DNA of 64,000 bases, from assembly GCA_004340125.1 (NCBI GenBank), contig SLUK01000002.1, forward strand, positions 186,001 to 250,000. Direction: 5' to 3'. The notes under the pieces are model-generated. The model saw only the letters and a program-made list of their open reading frames with translations, did not search any database and had not been told where the DNA came from. The position numbers and the translations under genes are program-made. Origin of the DNA: Harryflintia acetispora. Its GTDB lineage: Bacteria; Bacillota; Clostridia; Oscillospirales; Ruminococcaceae. Positions 48,275 to 56,667 of this stretch are shown piece after piece (within the stretch, counting starts at the first letter, position 1; the number at the start of each line of letters is the position of its first letter).

Positions 48275-49378
48275 ATGGTCTCCAAGCGAATATCCGCCGT
48301 TATGATGCTTTTGATCCTGATCACGCTTTCTGTCTCCTGTGTGGTGCGCGGCAACCTTCTGGGGATTGCCTTTCTCCCGCAGGGGGAGGCGGCGCCCTCT
48401 TCGATCGACGGGTTGCTCGCCACGACCGAGGGGTATCTCAAAAAGGCGGTGCCGCTCGCGCGCACCCTCAAGGCGGCCAAGATCAACCTGCGCTACCTGC
48501 TCGGGGAACGCGAGCAGGACAACGTCTTCATCACCGGCAGCCGTCTGATCGAAAACGTCCAGCCGCCCAACAGCAAGACCGTGCAGAAGAATATGGACGC
48601 CATCCTCGATTTTACCGACCGGCTGGGCCGTCCGTCCTATGCCATGCTGATCCCAACCGCCAGCGCGGTGCTGCAAAGTGAGATTCCCAAATTTGCGGAC
48701 ATCTATAATCAGAAGCGGTTCATTGAAAATGTCTACAACAATTTTGCCGGGAAGCTCTCCTGTGTGGATGTCTATTCCACCCTATTCGAGCACAGTGACC
48801 AGTATATCTATTACAACACCGAATCCCTGCTCACCCCGCAGGGCGGGTACCTGGTCTACGATATGCTGACCAGACGGATGGGCAACGCGCCGCTGAGCCT
48901 GGACCGCTTCGAGATCAAGTATCTCGGCGAATACTACGGGGAGCTTTACGACCGGGTGGAATGTAAGAACGTCGATCCCGATGTGCTGAGCATCTACCCC
49001 TATTCGGGCGGGGGAAAGGAGTTCACCGTCACCCATTACTCTGAAAAAACGCGGCGGTATGAGACCCTGTACCCCGAGCATCTGTTGGCGCTTGGCCGGC
49101 CGATGGACGTCTTTCTCGGCGGGTTGTCCCCGGTGGTGGACATCCGCCAGAAGCAGCGTGCCCAGAAAAGCCTGTTGGTCTTTGGGGATAAGCAGATGCT
49201 CTCCGTCCTGCCTTTTCTCGCCTGCGGCTATCAGCAGGTCACCCTGATCGATCTGGGGCAGATCACGCCGCAGCAGCTCAGCGAGCAGGATTTTGGCAGC
49301 TACGACGAGGTGCTCTTTGCCTATTCCACCGATACTTTTATGCATTCCGACACGCCTGCGCGGGTCGGGCTCTATTAA
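48275..49378 (+). CDS. DHHW/AlgX-like secreted protein with the catalytic motif lost
   Basis: 367 residues: N-terminal membrane anchor (about 5-25) and an extracellular domain matching the DHHW family that accompanies MBOAT acyltransferases (LIPTASAVLQSEIPKFAD, YNQKRFIENVYNNF, CVDVYSTLFEH, LLTPQGGYLVYDML). The name-giving TDHHWT is TESLLT at residues 182-187, and the nucleophile serine expected in a KDS-type motif is Lys306 in LLVFGDKQM. Both catalytic elements are thus missing, in parallel with the preceding MBOAT-like protein. ATG 48275 has TAGGGGG eight bases upstream. Function unknown; perhaps a non-catalytic envelope complex. Confidence 0.78.
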   Translation: MVSKRISAVMMLLILITLSVSCVVRGNLLGIAFLPQGEAAPSSIDGLLATTEGYLKKAVPLARTLKAAKINLRYLLGEREQDNVFITGSRLIENVQPPNSKTVQKNMDAILDFTDRLGRPSYAMLIPTASAVLQSEIPKFADIYNQKRFIENVYNNFAGKLSCVDVYSTLFEHSDQYIYYNTESLLTPQGGYLVYDMLTRRMGNAPLSLDRFEIKYLGEYYGELYDRVECKNVDPDVLSIYPYSGGGKEFTVTHYSEKTRRYETLYPEHLLALGRPMDVFLGGLSPVVDIRQKQRAQKSLLVFGDKQMLSVLPFLACGYQQVTLIDLGQITPQQLSEQDFGSYDEVLFAYSTDTFMHSDTPARVGLY

Positions 49379-49471
49379 AAAAGCTATTTTTTACTATTCA
49401 GCAACTGAAAATTTGGCGCCGCGCGCCGCCAAAAGCGCGCAGGCCGCAGATTCTGCGGCAGGGGAGCAGAT

Positions 49472-50443
49472 ATGGACTGGATTGAAACGAAGATATACAC
49501 CACCCATGAGGGGATCGAGCCGGTGACCGGAGTCCTGCTCGGGATCGGGGTGAGCGGGATTGTGGTTGAAGATTCGCAGGATTTCAGCGACTTTTTGGAG
49601 GCCGAGACCCCTTATTGGGATTATGTGGACGAGAGCCTCGACTACCTGCGCGAATGTGAGACCAACCTTACCGTCTATCTGCCCGATAACGCACAGGGCA
49701 GCGAGATGTATACCCTGATTTCCCAGGAAATGGACCGGATGCGCCGTGAGGATGCGCCCGGTGCCTACGGACGTTTGGCGGTGAGCACGCAGAACGTCAA
49801 CGAGGAGGACTGGGCCAACAACTGGAAACAGTACTTTAAGCCCATCCCGGTCGGGAAAGGCCTTGTGATCAAACCGACCTGGGAGGAGCTTCCCCTGCAG
49901 CTGGCAGAGGGGCGCAAAGTCCTGGAGATCGACCCCTCCGCCAGCTTCGGCACCGGGACGCACTACACCACCCGCCTTTGCCTCGAGCTGCTCGAGGAGG
50001 TGGTGCGCGGCGGGGAAGAGGTCCTGGACATGGGCTGCGGCAGTGGGATACTGGGGATCGCGGCGGCGCTGCTGGGGGCAAAGGGGGTCACGGCGGTGGA
50101 TATTGATGAGAATTCGGTGCGCATTGCCCGGGAAAACTTTGCCCAGAACCGGGTTTTAGACCGGGTGCAGACCTTCTGCGGCGATGTCAACCGGAGCGGC
50201 TCCCTGCGTGAAAAGGTCTGTGCGCGGCAGTATGAGATCGTGTGCGCCAATATCGTGGCGGACGTGATCATCGCCATGCTCGGAACCCTGAAGGCGTGCA
50301 TGAAGCCCCATGGCGCGTTGCTCTTGTCGGGGATCATCGCCCCGCGCGAGGAGGACGTGCAGCAGGCGCTGGCGCGCGAGGGGCTACACGTGCAGCGGCG
50401 GCTGGAGGACAGCGACTGGATCGCGCTGCTGGTGCGTCTCTAA
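49472..50443 (+). CDS. prmA: Ribosomal protein L11 methyltransferase
   Basis: 323 residues; trimethylates L11 with AdoMet. WANNWKQYFKPIPVGKGLVI in the N-terminal part, DPSASFGTGTHYTTRLCLEL, the AdoMet site VLDMGCGSGILGIAAALLGA, and CANIVADVI (the NxxPF-like position reads NIVADV, as usual in PrmA). The start ATG 49472 follows AGGGGAG; a small GCCGCAG/CTGCGGC hairpin (49443-49459) precedes the site. Followed by rsmE, the common Firmicutes order. Confidence 0.95.
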   Translation: MDWIETKIYTTHEGIEPVTGVLLGIGVSGIVVEDSQDFSDFLEAETPYWDYVDESLDYLRECETNLTVYLPDNAQGSEMYTLISQEMDRMRREDAPGAYGRLAVSTQNVNEEDWANNWKQYFKPIPVGKGLVIKPTWEELPLQLAEGRKVLEIDPSASFGTGTHYTTRLCLELLEEVVRGGEEVLDMGCGSGILGIAAALLGAKGVTAVDIDENSVRIARENFAQNRVLDRVQTFCGDVNRSGSLREKVCARQYEIVCANIVADVIIAMLGTLKACMKPHGALLLSGIIAPREEDVQQALAREGLHVQRRLEDSDWIALLVRL

Positions 50444-50469
50444 TTTGTAATTTTCTTTTGGGAGGATTT

Positions 50470-51192
50470 ATGCCCAGATTTTTTACCCATACTATCACCG
50501 GGGATTTGGCTCAGATCGAGGGGCCGGACGCCTCGCATATTGCTCTCTCACTGCGCATGCGCCACGGCGAGGAGCTGACGGTCTGCGACGGGGAGGGCAC
50601 CGACTACCCCGGAACGCTTGAGCAGATCACGCCCGAATTGGTGACGGTGCGCCTGTCCGGCAGCTTACCATCGCCGGGGGAGCCTAAAATTAAGATAACC
50701 CTCTTCCAGGCGCTGTGCAAGGGAGAGAAGATGGACACCATCGTGCAAAAGGCGGTCGAGCTCGGCACTACGGAGATCGTGCCGCTGCTCACCCGGCGCT
50801 GCGTGGCCCGGCCGGATCAGAAGGGGTTTGAAAAAAAGCGGCAGCGCTATGCGAAAATTGCCCTTGAAGCGGCCAAGCAGTGCGGGCGGGGGATCGTCCC
50901 GCAGGTGGGGGAGCTTATCACCCTCGACAATCTTTTGGTACGGATGGAGGGCTTTTCACAAACCTTCCTGTTTTACGAGCAGGCCCAGCGGCTCCTCGGC
51001 TCCATGAAGCTCGACGGGATAAAGAAGCTCGCCGTCATTGTGGGGAGCGAGGGGGGCTTTGATCCCGGGGAGGCCGAGCTTTTAAAGCAGGCGGGCGCGC
51101 AGGTACTCTCGCTCGGCAGCCGGATTCTGCGCTGCGAGACGGCGCCTCTGGCGGCCCTGGCCGCCATCCTCTGCCTAAGCGGGGAGCTCTAA
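50470..51192 (+). CDS. rsmE: 16S rRNA (uracil1498-N3)-methyltransferase
   Basis: 240 residues, SPOUT family. N-terminal PUA-like part (MPRFFTHTITGD, HIALSLRMRHGEELTVCDGE) and the knotted C-terminal domain (KMDTIVQKAVELGTTEIVPL, AVIVGSEGGFDPGEAELL, LGSRILRCETAPLAAL) with complete AdoMet loops. Start ATG 50470 follows GGAGGA. It closes the run that begins at alaS; the 85 bases after it hold only a weak promoter for the next gene. Confidence 0.96.
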   Translation: MPRFFTHTITGDLAQIEGPDASHIALSLRMRHGEELTVCDGEGTDYPGTLEQITPELVTVRLSGSLPSPGEPKIKITLFQALCKGEKMDTIVQKAVELGTTEIVPLLTRRCVARPDQKGFEKKRQRYAKIALEAAKQCGRGIVPQVGELITLDNLLVRMEGFSQTFLFYEQAQRLLGSMKLDGIKKLAVIVGSEGGFDPGEAELLKQAGAQVLSLGSRILRCETAPLAALAAILCLSGEL

Positions 51193-51277
51193 GTCTCCCA
51201 GCTGGATTTTTTTACATACTTCCGACAGCTTTTGATTGTGACAGCGGATAGCTTATGTTACAGTTGGGAATGCATGT

Positions 51278-52057
51278 ATGAAAAAAATCTGGCTTGTCGG
51301 GCTGGTGGTGCTCCTGATTGCGGCGGCTTTGCTGCTGATGAGCCCCACTTTTTCTAAGATTTGGCAGGGGAATCCGGAGGAATCGAACGAATCGTCGCAG
51401 GAGGCACAGCCTTCCTCAAAAGAGGAGCCTCTGGAGGAAGAGCCGCCCTTGTCATCTTCGGAGGCGGCCGTCACGCCCCAAGAGGAGGACTGGCGTCTGG
51501 TGTTGGTCAGCCGGGAGCATCCGCTCAGTGAGGAGTATCCGGTACAGCTGCAGGAAGTGGAGGAAGACTTCCTCTTTGACGAGCGCGCCGCCAAGGATTT
51601 GGAGGATATGCTCGGCGCCGCTTGGCAGGATGGAATCGAGCTGCGGCTGATCTCGACCTACCGCTCCTTCGCGCGCAGCGAGGAGCTCTTTACGGGAAAG
51701 GTGGAGGCGCTGCTAGAAAGCGGTCTGGAATATGAGGAGGCGGTGCGCGAGGCGCAGCGCTGGATCGCGCCGCCCGGTACCAGCGAGCATAACACCGGCC
51801 TCGCGCTGGATGTGGTGGACAACGAATACTACGAGGATTACGGCGGGTACCTCAACACGCCCTTCAGCCGTTATCCCGCCTACCGCTGGCTGATCGAAAA
51901 TGCGGCGGATTTTGGCTTCATCCTGCGCTATCCCGAGGACAAGGAGGCTGTGACCGGGATCACCTACGAGCCCTGGCACTACCGGTATGTCGGGAGGGAG
52001 CACGCAAAGGAGATCATGGAGCGGGGGATTACTTTGGAGGAGTACCTCGGATTTTAG
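51278..52057 (+). CDS. D-alanyl-D-alanine carboxypeptidase, M15B (VanY/DdcY-like)
   Basis: 259 residues: one N-terminal membrane helix (about 4-22), a Ser/Glu/Pro-rich spacer (about 32-68) and a zinc peptidase domain with SEHNTGLALDVVD (SxHxxGxAxD) and EPWHYRYV (second His). It trims the terminal D-Ala from peptidoglycan stem peptides outside the membrane. Start ATG 51278; the ribosome binding site (GGGAATG) is poor, so expression may be low. A TTGATT-16-TATGTT pair lies at 51232-51259. Confidence 0.93.
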   Translation: MKKIWLVGLVVLLIAAALLLMSPTFSKIWQGNPEESNESSQEAQPSSKEEPLEEEPPLSSSEAAVTPQEEDWRLVLVSREHPLSEEYPVQLQEVEEDFLFDERAAKDLEDMLGAAWQDGIELRLISTYRSFARSEELFTGKVEALLESGLEYEEAVREAQRWIAPPGTSEHNTGLALDVVDNEYYEDYGGYLNTPFSRYPAYRWLIENAADFGFILRYPEDKEAVTGITYEPWHYRYVGREHAKEIMERGITLEEYLGF

Positions 52058-52075
52058 GAAAAAGGGGAGCGCGAT

Positions 52076-52597
52076 ATGCAAAAGCTGAGTAAACTGCAAC
52101 CGGATTCGGTCCTGCGCGCCGCCGCTTCGACGTTGTTGGCGCTGACGTTGGCGCTGGCCTTTTATCTCTGCGGCACAGGGCTCGGGAATTGGTGCTTGCA
52201 GCTGCAGAAGAACTACCGGATCGAGCTCTTCAACCGCGCCGTGGAGGACCGGGGCCTGGTGGTCAAGATGATTTCGGACGAAGAGACGCACGCCATCGCC
52301 TCGCATTATGTATCCGCGCTGGCGGATGCGGTGATCCGCTTTGAGTTCTTCCCCCGGGAGGACGACGCCTCCACCTTCTTCGAGATCATCTCCATTCTGC
52401 CGCCCAAGGTGGAGATCACCCAATTTGAGTTTTCCGGGCGCAACCTGCTGGTTCACTGTACCGCCCAAAAAGAAGAGCAGCTCGTACAGTTCTCCCAGGC
52501 GCTGGACAGCGTCAGCCGCTTTCGGGACATTTCGCTGGAGAGCTATCAAAAGACGGACGGCAGCTTTATCGGTACGATCACCTGTATTTCCCGCTGA
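52076..52597 (+). CDS. Single-pass membrane protein of unknown function, PilN-like topology
   Basis: 173 residues: short cytoplasmic start, one helix (about 16-36), then a region with a helix (VSALADAVIRFEFFPREDDA) and a small alpha/beta domain (FFEIISILPPKVEITQFEFS, CTAQKEEQLVQFSQALDSVS). The PPKVEITQFEFSGRNL pattern is like the PilN fold of type IV pilus assembly proteins, but no pilus genes are near, so I name only the topology. It follows the carboxypeptidase by 18 bases with AAAGGGGAG before ATG 52076, so the two are co-transcribed. Confidence 0.7.
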   Translation: MQKLSKLQPDSVLRAAASTLLALTLALAFYLCGTGLGNWCLQLQKNYRIELFNRAVEDRGLVVKMISDEETHAIASHYVSALADAVIRFEFFPREDDASTFFEIISILPPKVEITQFEFSGRNLLVHCTAQKEEQLVQFSQALDSVSRFRDISLESYQKTDGSFIGTITCISR

Positions 52598-52615
52598 AAA
52601 TGGTATCATAAAGCC

Positions 52616-52665
52616 AAAGGCAGGCCCCGTTAAGTGGTTTCACTTAACAGGGCCTGCCTTTCTTA
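52616..52665. terminator. Bidirectional terminator
   Basis: Long stem: AAAGGCAGGCCC pairs with GGGCCTGCCTTT and the inner GTTAAGTG with CACTTAAC around a GTTT loop. It ends the carboxypeptidase unit and the convergent prmC operon. Confidence 0.88.
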
Positions 52666-53502
52666 AGAATTCCATATTGCACAGACGGCCCGTTCGATTT
52701 TAGCGAGGTCCCGGTGGATTTCGATCTCCTTGTAGCCGTTTTGCCGGAGCAGGGCGGCGATCCTTTGCGCCTGCGTGCTTCCGGCTTCCAGCAACAGCCG
52801 GCCGCCCGGCTTTAGGCATTCCCGGTAGCGGCAGATAATCGCCTCATAAAAGTACATCCCGTCCTGCGGCGCGAGCAAGGCCATCCTGGGCTCGCAGAGC
52901 ACCTCGGGCTGGAGAAGCGCATACTCCTGCCCGGAGATATAAGGGGGGTTCGAGACGATCATATCGTAGGGATGGGAGGGATGATAGGTAATGACGTCGT
53001 CCCCGATCACTCCCACCGGCGCGCCGTGCAGGGCGATGTTCTCCCGAAGCACCTCCAGCGCGTCGGTTGAGAGCTCGAGCGCGTCCACCGCGGCGTCCGG
53101 GCGCTCCAGCGCGAGGGTGACGGCGATCGCGCCGCTGCCGCTGCACAAATCGAGGATTTGCGGCGCGGCGCCTGGCGGGAAAAATTGCAGTGAAAGGTCG
53201 ATGAGCAGCTCGGTATCCGGGCGGGGAATGAGCACTCCCTCCCGGACATGGAAGCGCCGCCCATAGAACTCCCAGAAGCCCAGCAGATACTGCAGCGGCT
53301 CGCGCCCGGCGCGCCGGCGCAGCAACACGCGGTAGCGCGCCTGCTGTTCCGGCGAGGGCGGGGGAGCGAGGAACAACTCAGCGGGGGAGTCGACCCCAAG
53401 ACAATGCAGCAGAAGCTGAGTCGCGTCAAAGCGGGGGGAGTCCACGCCGCTTTGCGCCAAAAGCGCGGAGCCCTCGTCGATCAGCTCTTTAATACTCGGC
53501 AT
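52663..53502 (-). CDS. prmC: Release factor glutamine methyltransferase
   Basis: 279 residues. Methylates the GGQ glutamine of RF1/RF2. N-terminal helical domain (ARYRVLLRRRAGREPLQYLL), AdoMet site ILDLCSGSGAIAVTLAL, and the substrate motif SNPPYI near residue 188. Start ATG 53502 lies inside the end of yqhQ (14-base overlap). In many Firmicutes yqhQ (DUF1385) precedes prmC and prfA; prfA is not here, since the next gene converges. Confidence 0.95.
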   Translation of the reverse strand: MPSIKELIDEGSALLAQSGVDSPRFDATQLLLHCLGVDSPAELFLAPPPSPEQQARYRVLLRRRAGREPLQYLLGFWEFYGRRFHVREGVLIPRPDTELLIDLSLQFFPPGAAPQILDLCSGSGAIAVTLALERPDAAVDALELSTDALEVLRENIALHGAPVGVIGDDVITYHPSHPYDMIVSNPPYISGQEYALLQPEVLCEPRMALLAPQDGMYFYEAIICRYRECLKPGGRLLLEAGSTQAQRIAALLRQNGYKEIEIHRDLAKIERAVCAIWNS

Positions 53503-54432
53503 CGGCGCGGCTTTCGGGGATGACCGCCTTCATGGCGGCGATCCCCACCTCGATCTGGCTGTCGTCCGGCTCGTTGGTGGTGAAGCGCTGCAGCCAGAGA
53601 CCGGGCTTTGAAATAATCCGGGTGAAGAGGTTGTCATGCCGGCCGGCAAATTTGATCACCTCATAGGAGATGCCCACCACCACCGGCAGCAGCAGGAGCT
53701 TAAGCGCGATGCGCACCGGAAGGCTGTTCCAGGTGATCACCGAGAAGACGATGATCGAGAGGACCAGCACGATGAGGAGAAAGCTGGTGCCGCACCGAGG
53801 ATGGAAACGGGGATACTTTTTGACGTTCTCCACCGTCAGCTCCTCGCCGTGCTCATAGCAAAAGATCGTTTTATGCTCGGCGCCGTGGTACTGAAAGACC
53901 CGTTTGATCTCCTGCATGTGGGAGACCGCCGCGAGGTAGCAGATAAAGATGGCAATCTTGAGCACCCCTTCGAGGATGGTCAGCAGCATGGTGGAGTGAA
54001 TCACCCCTTTGAGCAGGTAGCTTACACTCGCCGGAAGCACCATGAACAGCCCGACGGCCAGCAGAAGCCCCAGTACCAGCACGACAGCGTTGAAGAGGGT
54101 GGAGAACTTGTCCCCGAGCTTCTCCTGCAATCTTTTTTCAAAGGCCGAGGGCTCCTCCTCAAAGCCCGCCAGATCGGCCGAACGCATCAGCGTTTTGTAG
54201 CCCACCCGGAGCATGCTGATAAAATTGAAAATACCCCGCACAAAGGGGGTGCGGCGGTACCAGCGTTTCGGTTTGCTATTCTCCCATACCTCGAGCTCGA
54301 TCTCCCCATCGGACTTACGCACAGCGAGAGAAAACTTGTCGATGCCGGTGGTTGCGGAGTCGTTGCGCATCATGACCCCCTCAATCACGGCCTGCCCGCC
54401 GATCGAGGTTCTAAAACAGCTCTTTTCTTCCA
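53489..54432 (-). CDS. yqhQ: DUF1385 (YqhQ) membrane protein
   Basis: About 314 residues. The family signature TSIGGQAVIEGVMMR opens the protein; several helices follow (AVVLVLGLLLAVGLFMVLPA, LLTILEGVLKIAIFICYLAA) and the conserved YHGAEHKTIFCYEHG lies in the middle. The biochemical role is not known. The start is uncertain: I prefer TTG 54432, since the alternative TTG 54472 has its Shine-Dalgarno (AAGGAT) too close and coincides with where transcription from a TATAAT (54479-54484) would begin. It follows the kinase gene of a two-component operon. Confidence 0.85.
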
Positions 54433-54496
54433 AAATTGCACCAAACCTTCCCGAATCTATCGTTTCAGACAAATCCTTATTATATACGATAATTAT

Positions 54497-55903
54497 TTAC
54501 AGACTATCAACGGTCGGTATCGTAATTGTAACGGTGGTCCCCACCGACTCCTCGCTGTCCAGCTCCAGCGTGCCGCCATGCTGGGCGATGATCTCGTCCG
54601 CCACCGCCAGCCCGATCCCGGACCCGCGCCGGGTGGAGTTGGCCTTGTAAAACTTTGATTTCACCTTTGGCAGGTCCTGCTCGCTGATCCCGCAGCCGGT
54701 ATCCGCCACGGCGATAACCACCTTCCCGGGCGCGCGGCGCACCGTGATGGTGATGGAATCTCCGGCGTTGGAATACTTGATGGCATTGTCGATGATATTG
54801 ACGAATACCTGGCGCAGACGGTTGCGGTCGCCCTCGACCATGACGATGTAATCCGGTTCGTCGTAGAGCAGGGACATGTTTTCCCGCTTGATCCGCTCGG
54901 TGAACATCAGCACCGCATCCGAGAGCTCGGCGATGATGTCGAGCTTGGCCATCACCATCTTGAAGCGTCCGCTCTGGATCCTCGAGAAGTCAAGCAGCTC
55001 CTCCACCATCTGAGAGAGGCGCTCGGTTTCGCTGATGATGACGTGCATCCCCTTCTGGGTGAGCCCGGGGTCGGGGGCCATATCGGTGGAAAGGGTCTCC
55101 GCCCAGCCCTTGATGGCGGTCAGAGGGGTGCGCAGCTCATGGGAAACCGAGGAAATGAAGTCGTTTTTCATCTTTTCGGACTGGCTGAGCTCCTCGGCCA
55201 TGTCGTTGATGGCCACGCACAAATCGCCGATTTCGTCGTCATTTTGCTTTTTCAGCCGCACGTTGAAGTCGCCCTGGGCGATCTTGCGGGCGGTTTCGCC
55301 CACCTTGCCCACCGGGCGCACGATCGAATTGATGAAGTAGGAGCTGGTGGTGATGACGAAGAGCAGGATTCCCACGCAGATGAGGGTGATGACCGCGATA
55401 TAAATCACGATCTGCGCGTCCACCAGCTCGAGGGAGACGACGTAGCGCATGGCCGCGATCTCGTCCGAGGCGATACTGGAAAGGACGGTGACCGCCAGCA
55501 CATTTTCCGAATTGATCACCCCGCGGTAATAGCCGTAGCTGTCGCTGGATTCCATCGCGAGGTTAAAGTCGGGCATGTACAGCTCATCCGAGGGCGCAAA
55601 ACCGCTCGAGGTGATGATCACCTTGCCCTCCGGGCTGATGGCCATCAGCTCCATGATATTCTTATACTCGAAGTCTTCGACAATGCTGCGCACCTCGGTC
55701 GAAAAATCGGAGGAGGAATCGATCGAGGCGTTCTCGAGCAGGGTGGAGATAACGTTCGAGCGTGAATTGATCTCCTGCTGCACACTGTTATAAAAGTAGG
55801 TGCGGATCGCAAACGAGGAGACAATCACAATGGCGATCAGGATAAAGAGGATGATGCCGAAGCTGTTGAGCAGCCAGCGTTTGGTAATTCGGTTGACAGC
55901 CAA
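54497..55903 (-). CDS. Two-component sensor histidine kinase with HAMP domain
   Basis: 468 residues. TM1 about 13-35, extracellular sensor about 36-160 (beta-rich, single-Cache-like, unassigned), TM2 about 165-187, HAMP (INSIVRPVGKVGETARKIAQ), HisKA with SSVSHELRTPLTAIKGWAET, and HATPase with DNAIKYS, DTGCGIS and GSGIGLAVAD. Start is TTG 55903, with GGAGG nine bases upstream. It follows the response regulator; a lipoprotein with calcium-binding-like loops starts the operon and could feed it an extracellular signal. Confidence 0.93.
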   Translation of the reverse strand: MAVNRITKRWLLNSFGIILFILIAIVIVSSFAIRTYFYNSVQQEINSRSNVISTLLENASIDSSSDFSTEVRSIVEDFEYKNIMELMAISPEGKVIITSSGFAPSDELYMPDFNLAMESSDSYGYYRGVINSENVLAVTVLSSIASDEIAAMRYVVSLELVDAQIVIYIAVITLICVGILLFVITTSSYFINSIVRPVGKVGETARKIAQGDFNVRLKKQNDDEIGDLCVAINDMAEELSQSEKMKNDFISSVSHELRTPLTAIKGWAETLSTDMAPDPGLTQKGMHVIISETERLSQMVEELLDFSRIQSGRFKMVMAKLDIIAELSDAVLMFTERIKRENMSLLYDEPDYIVMVEGDRNRLRQVFVNIIDNAIKYSNAGDSITITVRRAPGKVVIAVADTGCGISEQDLPKVKSKFYKANSTRRGSGIGLAVADEIIAQHGGTLELDSEESVGTTVTITIPTVDSL

Positions 55904-55952
55904 GGCGGTTCACCTCCAAGTCGGATCATACAATGGGGAACGGGGGAAAGGG

Positions 55953-56648
55953 TCAGGGCAGCCACTTATAGCCCAGCCCCCAGACGGTGACCAGGTGCTT
56001 GGGGTCGGAGGGCTGATCCTCAATCTTCATGCGCAGCCGGCGGATGTTGACATCCACAATCTTGATGTCTCCGAAATAGTTCTCGCCCCAGACCTTGTTG
56101 AGGATCTCCTGCCGCTCGAGGGCGACCTCGGGGTTCCTGAGGAAAAATTCCATGATCTGGAATTCCACCTGGGTCAGGTCGATGTCCCTGCCGCTCTTCT
56201 TGAGGCTGCGGCTCTTGAGGTTCAAGACGAACGGCCCGGAGGAGAGCACCTCGCTGTCCTCCTCGCGGTCCTTGGACATGGTCACCCGGCGGTGGATGGC
56301 GTCCACGCGCGCGACCAGCTCGGAGGGGCTGAAGGGCTTGGTGACATAGTCGTCCGCCCCCATCATCAGGCCGCTGACCTTGTCCATCTCCTGACTCTTG
56401 GCCGAGAGGAGGATGATCCCGATCGAGCTGCTCTTCTTGCGGATTTCCTTGCAGACCTCGAAGCCGTTGATCCCGGGCATCATGATGTCCAGCAGCGCCA
56501 CGTCGAAATCGCCGCTGCGCTCCTCGAAAACTTTCAGCGCCTCTTCGCCGTTGGGCACGTCGGTCACCTCATAGCCGGCGCGCTGCAGGTTGATGACCAC
56601 AAACTCGCGGATGGTATCCTCGTCTTCTACTACCAAAATCTTTTTCAT
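55953..56648 (-). CDS. OmpR/PhoB family response regulator
   Basis: 231 residues. Receiver: MKKILVVEDEDTIREFVVIN, phosphoacceptor Asp in VALLDIMMPGINGFE, and VTKPFS. C-terminal winged helix: DLTQVEFQIMEFFLRNPEVA and VTVWGLGYKWLP. Cytoplasmic; partner of the kinase downstream. Start ATG 56648, 19 bases after the lipoprotein gene. Targets unknown. Confidence 0.95.
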   Translation of the reverse strand: MKKILVVEDEDTIREFVVINLQRAGYEVTDVPNGEEALKVFEERSGDFDVALLDIMMPGINGFEVCKEIRKKSSSIGIILLSAKSQEMDKVSGLMMGADDYVTKPFSPSELVARVDAIHRRVTMSKDREEDSEVLSSGPFVLNLKSRSLKKSGRDIDLTQVEFQIMEFFLRNPEVALERQEILNKVWGENYFGDIKIVDVNIRRLRMKIEDQPSDPKHLVTVWGLGYKWLP

Positions 56649-56667
56649 AGCGCTAGCTACCTACCTT

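Noticed and set aside
52076..52597. Type IV pilus PilN
   Set aside because: Only the single-helix topology and a short segment agree; no pil or gsp genes are nearby.
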